Positions 21,938 through 33,329 of a stretch of 64,000 nucleotides of DNA are shown here, one piece after another; position 1 is the first letter of the stretch, and the number at the start of each line of letters is the position of its first letter. The DNA comes from Bretschneidera sinensis (lineage: Eukaryota > Streptophyta > Magnoliopsida > Brassicales > Akaniaceae). A program made the position numbers and the translations under genes. Location of the stretch: contig CM043700.1 of the NCBI GenBank assembly GCA_023935145.1, positions 99,180,400-99,244,399 of the forward strand. The letters are read 5' to 3'. The notes beneath the pieces are model-generated. The model was not told the origin of the DNA. It ran no database searches and saw only the letters and a program-made list of their open reading frames with translations.

Positions 21938-23304
21938 TGATTACACCCAAAGTATAACGCGGTAGTTGTAGCATAGCTTTCGGGTGTCGATTCCACTGGG
22001 AAAAGCAATCTATAAAGGAAAAGTGCAAACCTTAACACGAATGATAACAATCAGGTGAGAAGATATCAATGATGAAGTAATAATGTAAATAGATTGAAAA
22101 CTATGATAAAGAAACAACAAGGTTTCGGGAATCCTCCCTAGGTTCGTTGCCTTATTCCAATCTTTAATTCAGTTGTTTTTATCTCAATTGCAAGTTTCAC
22201 ATCCCAAACAAACAATCGACAAATATTCAATCAAGCACATATATATACCCTAATGTAATTGATTATGAATTACTCTTTTTAGTTAAGCACGCATGATCTA
22301 TCCTTTAGATTTATCAAGAAACGACAATATATCTTTAATGACAATATTGTAGTAATGGAAAAACCTAAAAGATAAATCTACCAGACTCAATCATACCCAA
22401 ACAATGTCACATAAGAAAAGCATGACTAGACTTATATGGAGATAAGGATACAATCACCGGATTAAGAGAAAATCCTTTAATTAGATAAAAGAGTAACACA
22501 TAACAATGTTTTGACAATAAAGCCCAACTATAACTAAATCAAAAAAGGAAAATAAGAACAACTACACCTAGGGATTCATCCCTTCACCTTGCTTGGAGAT
22601 TAGTTTGCTATGAAGTTCATGGTTGAACTCTTTGATGGAGGAGAGTGTGGTAGCCTTCTTGAGTTTTTCAGACTTCCTCAAGATATCCTCTCTCAAATTC
22701 TAAGTGATCTATTTATAGTACAAGAGTTCCAAGGATATTCCAGGGTTTAAGTAATCATTAAAGTCCTTATTAGGTCATAACTCGGAAACAAACTTACGAG
22801 TGCGCGCCGCGGCTCTCACTTTCTCATGCCGCGGCTCTGACTATTCTTTGTTCTGGAGAGCTTCTGGGTGCCGCGGCCCTGCCTAGTCTAGGCCATGGCT
22901 CTGGCTAGTGCTGAAGTCTTGTGAAGGTTCTGGATGCCGCGGCCCTGCCTAATCCAGGCTGCGGCGCACACTGAAGGAGGATTAGCTGTTTTGGGCAAGC
23001 TTCTGGAGGCCGAGGCATGGATATTTCCAAACCGTAGCGCACACACTTAAGACTTGATTCTCTTTGTTTTGTCCTTTCATAATCATGCCTTCGCTTTAGT
23101 ATTCATTGAGTCATTGTGCTTTAAGCAACGATAGATTTTCTTTCTCTTTTGGACTCAAAGTACCTGAAAGTGCACCGAAATAGATCAACAATTCAAGAAT
23201 ACCACTTTAGAGTTGTTAACGAATAAAAGTGCAATTAAAACCTACATCAACCCTAAAATGCTAATAATTAAGTACTGTTGAGATGCATTTTATGGCTTTC
23301 ATCA
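21938..23304 (-). repeat. 5' LTR of Ath1 (1367 bp)
   Basis: It has intact TG...CA ends (TGATTACACCC to TTTCATCA), pairs with 10902-12264 and adjoins the primer site. It carries four CCGCGG-type palindromes at 22800-22950 and a TATA box at 22710-22717 (minus). Confidence 0.93.
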
Positions 23305-24144
23305 GCATCCATGTAAGTTTTTGGTTCAACCATCCCTCATTCTGTCCAAGGAGCTACTACATTAGCTTCCGCAAAACCATATCTCAAAGGTGGTCTAACC
23401 ACCCTCCTTTCCCGGTCCTTTATGAGCTGGTAGTCATTCTAACTTGCTGCATCATCCCCTTCCAGTTCAGCCTTCTCTTAAGTGTCCTGAGCTAGGCCTT
23501 CATCAATGGGCCTACCTAATCCGAACCCTTTTGCTTCCATGCTCTACCTGAACCGAATTCTCCTTGATGCGATGCTCCATAAATTCCGGACTGGTTTGCT
23601 CACTAGCCCCTACAGGGTTAGTTTTCTCCAAGTATGGAAATGATAATTCATTAAAAATAACATCCCTACTTATTATTAGTTTCATTCCTTTTGGTTCTAA
23701 GGACCATAACCTATACCCCTTAACCCCATCACCATACCCTATAAATACACATTTTCTAGACCTTGGGTTAAGTTTATCATCCTTTTGATGTGCATATGCA
23801 ATACATCCAAAAGTCCTAAGGTTACTCAACTCAGGGGGTTTCCCACTCCACATTTCTATGGGAGTCTTGAGCTCTAAAGCTCTAGAGGGTGATCTATTAA
23901 CCAAGTATGCAGCTGTAAACACAGCTTCTCCCCAAAAATATTTTGGTAAACATGACCCAATTAACACGCACCTAACCTTTTTCATATGGGTTCTATTCAT
24001 CCTCTCAGCAACTCCATTTTGCTAAGGGGTTTTCACAACCGTTCTATGTCTTAGAATGCCATTTAATTCACAGAATTTATCAAAATCCTTATTAAAAAAT
24101 TCTAAGCCATTATCAGTTCTTAACACCTTAACTACCCTGCCCAT
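23305..24144 (-). pseudogene. Tork1 integrase, C-terminal half
   Basis: Minus strand. ORF 23512-24000 starts MNRTHMKKVRC and contains YFWGEAVFTAAYLVNRSPSRALE, TPIEMWSGKPPELSNLRTFGCIAYAH, and SRKCVFIGYGDGVKGYRLW, the copia integrase end. The linker to reverse transcriptase (23305-23511) is degenerate and is cut by Ath1. The same frame extends upstream through 24001-24144 with stops, including the TDNGLEF-type motif near 24100-24125 (second catalytic Asp). Confidence 0.85.
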
Positions 24145-24489
24145 TTAAGTCTCCAGCAACTTTTTCCACACCACAAATTTATTTAAAGCATCTGATTTAT
24201 TTTTAAGCAAATAAACCCAAACAACTCTTGAATAATCATCAATTAAAGACAAAAAGTAATGATTACCTCCCTGTGTTGGTGTCCTTGCTGGTCCCCAAAG
24301 ATCCGCATGGATGTAGTTAAGAATCCCTTTAGACTTGTATACTCCGATGTTGAAGTTGACCCGATGTTGCTTCCCAAGAATGCAACTCTCACAGAAATCC
24401 AGTTTCTCTACTTTGTCACCACCAAGTAAACCATCCTTGTTGAGAATTTGTAGCCCTTTTTGCTCATATACCCCAAGCGATTGTGCCAA
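24145..24489 (-). pseudogene. Tork1 integrase, N-terminal half
   Basis: Minus strand, with KLDFCESCILGKQHRVNF (zinc-binding Cys pair), YIHADLWGPARTPTQGGNHYFLSLIDDYSRVVWVYLL (first catalytic Asp in HADLWGP) and NKFVVWKKLLET. It is in the same phase as the downstream half, separated by a stop at about 24143. A one-base shift near 24440-24460 separates it from the protease/GAG-pre-integrase frame. Confidence 0.87.
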
Positions 24490-25061
24490 AGTGCAGCCTT
24501 ATCCATCTTAGCCATCAAGCTTGCTGCTTGATCATTGATTTTTGTCTCATCGATCATCTCATAATGTCCATCTTTGATTGCTGCTTTGATCACTATCAAA
24601 GAACCCTTGGTTACCTTGATCTTTCCTCCCTCAGCTTTGTATGTATACCCCATGGAATCCAGCTGCCCCAATGAGATCAAATTTCTCCTTAAATCCGGGA
24701 GATACCTTACATTTCGCAGCAGGCTTGTGACTCCATCAAACATCCTCAACTGGATGTCTCTTATCCCTCTCACTTGGTAAGAATTGTCATTCTCCAAGAA
24801 AACCCTTCCATCATTGATCTCCTGGAAATTCTTGAACCATTCCTTGTGAGGGTAAATGTGATAAGTGCACCCAGAATCCAAAATCCATTTCTCGCTGCCT
24901 TGCCTCCTGCTCACATTTGAGCACACAACAAGAACATCATCTTGTTGTTCTCTTTTGGCAACCGAAGCCTCTCCATTGTTGGTATGGCTTCTCCCTCTCT
25001 CATCCCACAACCTATTCTTGCAATCTTTCTTGAAGTGACCCTCCTTGTTACAGTAGAAGCA
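24408..25061 (-). pseudogene. Tork1 protease and GAG-pre-integrase domain
   Basis: Minus strand. The zinc knuckle CFYCNKEGHFKKDC ends near 25020. The protease has EKWILDSGCTYHIYPHKEWF near 24830-24900 (DSG is the catalytic motif), then FLENDNSYQVRGIRDI and LPDLRRNLISLGQLDSMGY, then ALWHNRLGYMSKKG of GAG-pre-integrase near 24450-24490. It shares one phase with gag, with a TGA at 25060-25062 just before the zinc knuckle. Confidence 0.87.
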
Positions 25062-25847
25062 TCACTTTCCTCCAAACTTCGGTTTGGAATGCGATCTCCC
25101 ATGGCTCTGCCCTCTACCTCTTGATTTTTCCTGGTAGTTGCCATGAATGCTATTGCCATTCCGAGTTGCTGGCCTTCCTCTTACGAACAGTCCTTCCCCA
25201 CTTGATGCCTTCCTACTCTTGGCTTTGAAATCATGAGCCCTTATAGCATTGACCATAATTTCTTTGGTTAGTGTATCTCTTCCATATTCAATTGCATTAA
25301 TTAAACTATCAAAACAATCAGGAAGAGAATTTAATAACATAACAGCCAATTGTTCATCCGGGAATTTAATACTACAACTAGCCAAATCTTGAACTAGTTT
25401 ATTAAAGACATCAAGATTATCTTGCAACTCTTTATTAGGATCTATTTTAAAAGCAAAGATTCTTTTAAGAAGATAAATTTTGTTAGGGAGAGTTTTGGTA
25501 AGAAACAACTCATCTAGTTTCTTCCATATGACAGCAGGATCTTTCGAGTCTCCGCACTCCCTTGTGACACTATCCGACATGTGTAGGAAGATGGTGCTAT
25601 ATGCCATCTTCTTTATCTCAATCTGCTAGACCTCTATGATACTTGCTAGAAAAGTGTCATCTTCTCCAAGAGCCAAGTCCACCTTCTGTTGCATAAGAAC
25701 AGCCTTGATCTTCCACTTCCACAGGGAAAAATCTCCCTTTCCATCAAACTTCTCAACAACAAAATTTGAACCCATCTTACGGAAAGGATCCCAGATTTGT
25801 GCAAAATCCATAAATGCTTTCCAGCTTCTTCTAAACCTCAAGAACAT
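25062..25847 (-). pseudogene. Tork1 gag
   Basis: Two minus-strand open frames in one phase (25626-25847 and 25062-25607) are separated by a TAG near 25626. The first has VEKFDGKGDFSLWKWKIKAVLMQQ, the usual copia gag start. The second has VIWKKLDELFLTKTLPNKIYLLKRIF, FNKLVQDLASCSIKFPDEQLAVMLLNSLPDCFDSLINAI and a basic C-terminus before the zinc knuckle. It is the capsid protein of a Tork-like element. The true start is probably the Met of MGSNFVVEKF near 25772. Confidence 0.86.
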
Positions 25848-25965
25848 GAACGAAGATTGATCTCAATACCGTTCTTGAATCAACCTCAAGAACACAATCT
25901 GATCTTGATCTTTACTCCGTTCTTGAATCACCTAAGAAGTTTGTTATTTGATTCTTGAATCACCC
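25848..25965. other. Tork1 leader remnant with deletion junction
   Basis: The sequence holds repeated TTCTTGAATCA-type segments and joins directly to an internal point of the LTR. The U5 end of the LTR and the primer site, which are present in Tork2 at 48790-48945, are missing. See the related finding. Confidence 0.7.
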
Positions 25966-26699
25966 AAGCAATTTGTTATCGAGGTTCGGTAATAGCCTAC
26001 GTCCCCGTGAGTTCCTCTGAACTCTCTACACTAAACCAATGAGTTCTTATAAGTTACAGCAACTCCACTCCAAGAAACTTAAGTTCTTAAAGAATCAAGA
26101 AGAGAAGAAAGAAAGTGATAGAACTATTACAAAAGCACTCTACCCACAATCAATACTACTTCTCTCTTTACAACCAGCCTTTCTTTTGAGATCTATTGTA
26201 GTGCCTCTCTGTGTTTTGTGTCTTTGCACTCTCACACTTGCACTTTAACTCTCTTGTATGATGATCACTTATATGTCACAATGTGTTATATATGTCTTGG
26301 AGATTGAAGCTATGTGACCCTTTATATAGTGCACCAACTTCTTGACCAATCTTGAGGGTTAATATCCACCCTTAAATCTTGATGACCAATTAACCATGAC
26401 CCTCCATCAATCCGAAGTAAAGCTGTGCGTTTTAAACATACCTCACGAACCCTTTGAATTGCTGAATCAGTGTGCCTTCAAGCCGCGGCTTGAAGTAGGG
26501 CTGAATATCCTCTATGTGCATCCATTCTGGGCGTCGCGGCCTGGGGGAAGCTGAGCCACAGTGCACACCTCCTCTAGCACTTCTCCTTACTAGGCAATGC
26601 ACCCTGGAATGAGCTGGGCCGCGGCGCACACTGGTGTGCATTGATGCTGATTTTTTCCTTCTTCCTTGCAACTGTTTAATGCTAAGACAAATACCAACA
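25966..26699 (-). repeat. 5' LTR of Tork1, truncated at its U5 end
   Basis: It matches 8398-9270 from about CAAGCAATTTGTTATCGAGG onward to the end ATACCAACA. About 120 bp of the LTR's 3' end (minus-strand sense) and the primer site are absent. There is also a small indel relative to the 3' LTR near 26475-26500. Confidence 0.88.
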
Positions 26700-27719
26700 G
26701 CCTAGATGCATAAGCTACTACCATTTCATGTTGCATTAATACACATCCTAACCCCTGATGCGAAGCATTACTATACACTACAAATCCCCCATTTCTATAA
26801 GGAAGTACTAATACAAAGCAGTAATTAATTTCTTTTTCAACAATTGCAAACTCCTCTCACACTCCCTACACCATTCAAATTTCGCTTCTTTTGGAGTCAG
26901 TCTCGTTAAAGGTGTTACAATTATTGAAAAGTTTTGGATAAACCTCATATAATATCCATCTAACCCCAAGAATCTTTGAATGTATGTTACATTGATAGGT
27001 TTCTCCCAAGTCAATATTGCCTCAACCTTCTATGGATCTACTACTATTCCATCTCCTGATACTATATGCTCCAAGAATGTTTCTTCACTCAACTAGAATT
27101 CACACTTAGAAAATTTTGCATACAATTTCTCTTTTTTTAAGAATTTCTAATACAATCTCTAAGTGTTTCATATATTCTTCTTCCCTCCTGGAATATACCA
27201 AGAGATTATCAATAAACAGTTAACTTGGGAGCTGCCCATGGTGATACACTAGAACAGATGAATTGTTTATCTAATAACTCTTGAAGTTGTATCTTAAGCT
27301 ATTTTAATTTTGTTGGTGCCATTCTATAAGGTGATATAGAAATGGATGTAGAACCAATAATTAAATCAATGGATAATTAAATTTCCTTACTAGGTGGTAA
27401 ACTAGATAACTCTTCATGAAATACTTCTAGATAATCTCTCACCACTGATATTTCTTCCAACTTCCTACCTTCCTTATTAGAATCTTCTACATAAACTAGG
27501 TACCCCTCATAACCTTTCCCTAACTACTCACTAGCTGTCAAAGAAGAAATAAGATAATTGAAAAGTATCTTACATTCTCCTTGACAGCTAAACTCTTCCT
27601 GCCCATGTACTCTAAAAATTATATTCTTTCTAAAATAGTTAACCTAAGCATGATATATGAAGACAACCAATCCATCCCCAATATCATATCAAAGTCTACC
27701 ATATTTAAGGGTAACAAAT
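26700..27719 (-). pseudogene. Tek2 pol middle part: protease end, reverse transcriptase, RNase H start
   Basis: Minus strand. FDMILGMDWLSSY near 27650-27690 is the protease C-terminal end. Near 27225-27300, LQELLDKQFICSSVSPWAAP (reverse transcriptase start) jumps directly to FIDNLLVYS. The segment that normally lies between, with the conserved DYRELN and D-L-R-S-G-Y motifs, is deleted. The catalytic YxDD is FIDN, the second Asp being lost. INVTYIQRFLGLDGYYMRFIQNFS follows at 26930-26990, then RNase H start with [15 protein letters not shown] at 26735-26775. Both ends are cut by insertions (Tork1 left, Tek3 right). Confidence 0.8.
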
Positions 27720-29743
27720 TGAAACGACCCATCCCGAGTTGGCCACCCCCGAGGTGGTGTTGAAAAATTTTGAAAATCCCAGCGCGATACATATATGTAA
27801 CAACAAAAATAATACCAATTGCAATTATTACATCAATCCTCAACCCTCAACAGGGGAGATACATCATTTAGATCTTGACTTAAACATTATATACAACGTA
27901 ATATGCATGAATATTTACAAATTTTTTTCCATTAGTCTGAGGATGTGGACTACATGGCTTACAGATAATAACTTCGTCTGAATCTCAACTCACCAAACTA
28001 TCTGTCCTGACTGCTACCTAAAATTATTTAATAATGAGAAGTGAGCTTAACAAGCTTAGTGAATTAAATGTACTAAAAGTATTCAATTTGTATAAATAAT
28101 CTTCCAGTATTCATTCATTTATATCACATATAATTTGATAATAGTATTCTATTATCACTACTCATATCATAATCCTCATTCCTATCAATCTCTTTTTCTC
28201 ATATATTTATCCACCCTGAGACCATCAATTATACCTCATAATTACCTCGTTATGAGGTTCACAAGATATAGTTTATAACTCAGATAGTTCTTAGTATGTC
28301 ATACTTTCATATTTCTTCCCCCCATATCTGTCTCTCTGTGAGACTCATTTGTTTATCAATAATTTTACAATCAATAACAACACTTTAGCATCTCAGTAAT
28401 AAAATCAATATTTAAAATAGATACAATGCATGAATTATTAATTGAGAACATCTTCCCACATGTTGACATGTTTTTCTCATAGACCGGTTGCCTTCCCGGT
28501 TCCTTTATTTTCAGTATATACCGGTTGTCACGGTTTTCATTTCTCATTAACATATACCTGCTGTCACGGTTTTCATTTATTTCATGTATATGCATATGAA
28601 TAATGATATGATATATGCATATGAACAATAATATAAAAACAAGCATGTATTCAGACATTCAAATTAACTATCATGCTTCTTCTCAAATTATTATTTGATC
28701 AATTTCACTAAATTCCTCTCCTCATATATCATATCAAATCATCAACCACAACTCGTCAAGAATTTCATTTATCACCTTCATTATTAATTTGACTCATTAT
28801 TTTAATAATATTACTTCTCATATAATAATTCTCTACATATCAATTATTTCTATCATACCCATCAACCAACTTTCATCTATTAGCAAATCACAAGTTAATA
28901 ATTTATTCAAATATTATCACTATATATTTCATTTTTATCTTGATTACTTAAAGTAAATCTAACTCACCACGTAGCACTTAGAGCTACCCGTGGATCACTT
29001 CCTTGCCTTTTCTGCTCTTCTCAGCAATTTTTCTCAGTTGCTGATCGTTAACACCTGATATAATATTTATATTAAAATTTTTAATTTATTCTTCAATTCC
29101 TCCGTAATTCACAGCCTTTGAAAATTCTCACTTTGAATTCTGGGAAATTTCACGTATGCTAAATTTCAAAAATAAAATTCACTTTATTACCTTTTGTTTT
29201 TCTTAGAGTTTTTTGTGATTCTCTATAAAATTCTCCCGTAAACCCCTTCAAAATTTTACTCTTTCAACCTTCCTTTCAGTCCCCAAATGTTTAAAGAAAT
29301 AGAGAAATTTGAATTGAAGAAAGAAGAAAACCAAACGGGATTTGGTAAGAAATAAATAAAATAAAACTAAAAACTATATATATATATATATTTATCACTC
29401 ACTGTCTACTGCACCTTACCTTTGCTACCTTGTTAGTTTGTTGTCTAACATGCAAAATTGCATGTTAGACAGCCAACACCTGGGTCCAAGTGTTGGTGCC
29501 ACATTCTTTTTCTTTTTTTTTCTTTTTTTTTCCTTGAACTCACCTGGACTTTCTGTCTTCTTCTTTTTCTTCTTTTTTTTTGTTTTCCTTTTTCTTTGTA
29601 ACTACGCTCCTACACGTCTTGTTTTTTTTTTCAAAAGAATTATTTTATTCAATACTAAATCTTTCATGTATATATTATTTTATTTTCATGTAATATCTAT
29701 CAAATTACTTATTTGCCATTACTTTAAGAACATATGTATTACA
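27720..29743 (-). repeat. 3' LTR of Tek3 (2024 bp)
   Basis: It starts TGAAACGACCC and ends ATGTATTACA on the plus strand. It pairs with 40536-42664 and with the Tek1 LTR in reverse. It contains two to three copies of the 36-bp unit at about 28490-28580, against five to six in the 5' LTR. Open frames inside it are C/T-rich or repeat artefacts. Confidence 0.92.
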
Positions 29744-30937
29744 ATTCTACCCACTTTATAAAAATTTTATCCCCGAAATTTCCTTACCTAACTCAAGAAA
29801 CAATTGTGAATAATATTTCTTCATAGCTGTCTTACACTCTCATGTAATCTCTTGAAATCTTTATTCCACCATAGAACTTAAACTAATAGAATTACTTTAT
29901 TACACAAGACTTGTTCTTTTTGTCTAAAATTCTCACTAATAGTTGTATATAAGTCAAATCTTTCTGAATTTCTATAGCTTGGCTCGAAATATTATAATAT
30001 TCATCATGTAAACACATTCTCAAAAGTGCAACATGAAATAAATTATATAATTGTTTTAATTCTGGAGGCAAATCTAAGCTATTTACAACTAGCCTAACTT
30101 TCTCAATAACCTCATAGAGTCCCCCATGCCTAGGACTCAACTTTCCTTTCCTTTTGACCCTCAACACACCTTTCCATGGAGATATTTTTAAATACACTCA
30201 ATCATCTACTTGAAACTCAAGAGGTCTTCTTTTATAATCAGCATAGCTATTCGATCTACTCTGTGCTGCTTTAAGGTTTTCTTTAACCAGTTTGATCCCC
30301 TTAATTGTTAACTCAATAATTTATGGGCCAAATATATTTCTCTTTCTCACTTCTTTCCAACATATAGGAGTTCTACACCTTCTACCATACAATGCTTCAA
30401 ACGGTGTCATTTCAATACTAGATTGATGTTGATTATTATAAGAAAATTCAATTAATGACAAGTAAGCATCCCAACTTACTGAAAACTCACCACATTTGCC
30501 CTCAACATATCTTCTAGCATTTTAATAATCCTTTATGTCTGCTCATCTGTTTGAGGATGAAGATTTGTACTAAATTGTAACTATGTATCTGTGGTTTTCT
30601 GAAAGCCTCTCCAAAACCAAGATGTAACTCTAGCATCTCTATTTGACACTATGCTCAATATTTTCCATGCAACCTCATAATCTTAGCAACATACAGTTCA
30701 ACCAACTTTTTAGGACTCTAATTTGTTTTAATCAGAAAAAATTGAGATGACTTAGAAAGTCTATCTACTATCACTGACACTGTATCGTGACCTCTCTGGG
30801 TATGAAAAATCCAGAAATAAAATCCATGCTCATATTTTTCTATTGTCATTCGAGCACAGAAAGAGGCTGTAGTAAGCCTCTCGGATATTTGTTCTCTAAC
30901 TTCACTTGCTGACAAACCAAACATCTAGAAATATATT
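29744..30937 (-). pseudogene. Tek3 integrase, C-terminal part
   Basis: Minus strand. A central integrase piece with HDTVSVIVDRLSKSSQFF (30718-30810) is followed by decayed sequence and then YLKISPWKGVLRVKRKGKLSPRHGGLYEVIEKV and LPPELKQLYNLFHVALLRMCLHD (29950-30197). These closely parallel the Tek1 C-terminal region. The GTGGGTAGAAT polypurine tract sits at 29744-29754. Many stops. Its upstream part continues beyond Ath2 at 36997. Confidence 0.82.
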
Positions 30938-32324
30938 TGATGAGTGCCAAATATTGCATATTTTGGCCACTTAATTTACATTTGTTAGCTTAGGAATTTG
31001 TTACTTTGAGTTGTTTTTCGTTGTTTTACAGGTTTACAAGCTTAGAAATGAGTTTCACTAAATTGCCAGAATTGCTCGCACATATCAGCCATTTTTTAGG
31101 AATAAAGTGTATTGATTTAGGAAAAACCAGGAGATGAGCCATATATTCTTGGAAAGATCCGGATGTCTATTTTCTAGAGAATTTTACGGATCAATAAAAT
31201 GATTTTTCTAGAGAAAGTTATGGCAGTTTTAGTAGACAAAGGTCAGGCTGTGCATGATTTTCGCGTGACAGATCAGCCATTTTTGAGGATTTAAATGTAT
31301 TGATTCAGGAAGAACTAGGAGATGAGCCAATATGCTTGGAAAGATCCAGATGTCTATTTTCTGGGAAATTTTATGAATCAATAAAATGATTTTTCTAGAG
31401 AAAGTTATGGCAGTTTTAATAGACAAAGGTCAAAGAGCAAAAGCTGGAATCTGCAGTATACCACATCGGATTGGAAACACATTGCACTTGTGATGTTTCC
31501 CTATATAAGCCACTCTTCACTTCATCTTTAGTGTACAATTCCGGGTGCCATTTAGTGTAATCCGGTGGACGTCTGCTAGCATTCTGGTGGATTCCGAAGG
31601 CTTTGCTACCACGAGGGGAAGTGCTGCCCAACAGCGAGTGGAATTTCTCCCATGTATAGTCAGTTTTAATTTACTGCTTTTTTTAGTTTAATGTTTAGCA
31701 CTTTTATTATGAACTCTAGTTTCATGATTATGAGTGGCTAAAATCTTCAACTAAGGTTGAAGATGAAGTCTCGCCATGGTTTGACATAATAGTTTCAGAT
31801 TTGTTTATACAATTCTGATATTTTTTTTAGTATAAATGTTCTGTCAATTATTTGAGTAAAATCTTATGATTGATTGCGTTTAAATTGTTCTGTTGGATAT
31901 TCCATGTGTTTCATCTAATGGATACATTAAATTGTTTTTGATTAAATTGGATTTCCTTTGTGATTTGTTAAAAGCGGATACATTGGATGCTTTTGGTTTA
32001 ATTAGGATATTTATTGTTTTTTGTTTTAAGTTGGATTCATGAAATATTTTGATAGGCTATTTTTAGAACATGAAGTATATGCTTAATTTTGGTGGGGTGG
32101 ATTCAGAAACCTTAGTGTCTTTATTATTAGTTTTAAATCCATTTAGTCTAGTTTTTATTTGTTTTGCAACATATAATTCAAAACTCGGAACTAGGTTAAG
32201 ATAAGTTTAGTTTAGATAAAATTACATTTTCACAACGCAATTCCCTGTGGATTTGACCTCGTACTTGCACAACACTATATTGCAAACGACTCGTGCGCTT
32301 GTGAGTAATTTAAAACTCACAACA
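30938..32324 (+). repeat. 5' LTR of Ath2
   Basis: TGATGAGTGCC...ACTCACAACA, 1387 bp. A TATATAAG box lies at about 31502-31508. It carries a tandem duplication with a 188-bp period (ATCAGCCATTTTT recurs at 31084 and 31272), also present in the 3' LTR. The last ~90 bp (CACAACGCAATTCCCTGTGG onward) is shared with the Ath3 LTR. Confidence 0.94.
31084..31435 (+). repeat. 188-bp tandem duplication in Ath2 5' LTR
   Basis: Two copies of a segment running from ATCAGCCATTTTT through GATCCGGATGTCTATTTTC to GTAGACAAAGGTCA. The parallel pair in the 3' LTR begins at 35750 and 35938, so the duplication predates this insertion. Confidence 0.88.
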
Positions 32325-32330
32325 AGTTTT

Positions 32331-32348
32331 TGGCGCCGTTGCCGGGGA
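32331..32348 (+). other. Primer binding site of Ath2 (Asp tRNA type)
   Basis: TGGCGCCGTTGCCGGGGA, six bases after the LTR, is an 18-base complement of the plant tRNA-Asp 3' end as used by Athila-type elements. Confidence 0.92.
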
Positions 32349-32550
32349 CTTGTTTGGTTTGTGAAAATTAAATTTTTGTCTAAATTAATTTTATTTTTCT
32401 ACTAGTTTAGTTAGCATTTTTGTTTTATCTTTTTATTTTTATTTTAATTTTACTTTTAATTTTTATTTTAATTTTACTTTTACTTTTAATTTTAATTTTA
32501 TTTTAGTTTATTTGCATTTGCCCAAAAATAAACTAAAATAAAAATATAAA
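32349..32550 (+). other. Ath2 leader remnant
   Basis: T-rich leader with repeated TTTTATTTTAATTTTACTTTTA segments. It is joined to mid-gag sequence at about 32550-32580, so the gag start is deleted. Confidence 0.65.
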
Positions 32551-33329
32551 AAATGTGGATAAATCCAGCGCCGGTTTCACAGCCAATACATTCAATGTTG
32601 ATAGCTGCTCTATATATGCTAGTCCTATGTATTTAGCACAGAATTGTCCATCTACGCCAGCTTTTTTCGAGTATCCCATGGAACAAATGAACGCTTTCAA
32701 TGACTATTAGTGGCAATCAAATGGATCTTACTCCGAAACGTACAATCCAGGGTGGTGGAACCAACTCTAATTTTTCATAGAAGCAGAACCAACTGATGAA
32801 TTAGGGAGGAGCCCCTAATTATGCTCAAAATCAATACCCTCCCGGATTTCCTCCATTAGTTCCAAGTTATTGTCGCTCAGCCCATCCAGCACCATCACCC
32901 GCTTACCAAGTTCTCAGTCAAGCGCCAGCGTCGGTTTCACAGTCATTGGAGGACGCCCTCAATGATTTCAGAAAGATGATCGGCCAATCTATAAGCGAAG
33001 TGAGGAGTGCAACAATAGTAAACACCCAAGCGATTGCCAAGCTAGAGAGTCAAATGGGTCAAATCGCAAGTCACTTGGGTGAATGAGTGAAGGGAAGGTT
33101 CCCCAGTCAACCTGAGCCTAACCCGAAGGAATAGTTTGTGGTGGGAAATTCATCAACTCCTATGCACGGGCAGGAACAAGTGCAATTGATTGTCCTATTG
33201 AGGTCTGTGAGACAAGTGGACAATCAAGTGGAAGAGAACCCTGTTCTGCAGCAAGGGCAAGAAAGTGGCAACAAGGAGAAAATAGATGCTTAGCCATCTA
33301 CAGCCACACCTACTATTAAGGATCTTCCT
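32551..33329 (+). pseudogene. Ath2 gag, C-terminal fragment
   Basis: Translation matches the Ath3 gag from its zinc knuckle on. ANTFNVDSCSIYASPMYLAQNC is present with the second Cys changed to Tyr. Then come FEYPMEQMNAFNDY, a stop, SYSETYNPGWW, and IVNTQAIAKLESQMGQIASHLG near 33015-33080. About 200 N-terminal residues are missing compared with Ath3. Several stops and frame changes follow. Confidence 0.85.

Larger units (their letters stand above)
10902..23304 (-). mobile_element. Ath1: Athila-like Ty3/gypsy element containing a solo LTR
   Basis: It is flanked by GCATC at 10897-10901 and 23305-23309, a perfect duplication. The LTRs (10902-12264 and 21938-23304) look about 95% alike by eye, with mostly C/T and G/A differences. 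An 18-bp site complementary to plant Asp tRNA follows the 5' LTR. On the minus strand the order is gag, protease, reverse transcriptase, RNase H, integrase, then an extra ORF region before the 3' LTR, as in Athila elements. About 11.2 kb belongs to Ath1 once the solo LTR is subtracted. Confidence 0.93.
8398..26699 (-). mobile_element. Tork1: Tork-like Ty1/copia element containing Ath1
   Basis: It is flanked by GCCTA at 8393-8397 and 26700-26704, a perfect 5-bp duplication. Removing it makes the Tek2 RNase H coding sequence match the uninterrupted counterpart in Tek3 near 37640-37690. LTR sequence is at both ends (8398-9270, and a shortened copy at 25966-26699). Domain order on the minus strand is gag, protease, GAG-pre-integrase, integrase, reverse transcriptase, RNase H, the copia order. 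Ath1 splits it between integrase and reverse transcriptase. Confidence 0.92.

Noticed and set aside
31416..31631. Short frame conserved at 36083-36298
   Set aside because: Conservation follows from the two copies being Ath2 LTRs. It spans the TATA box and has no known domain.
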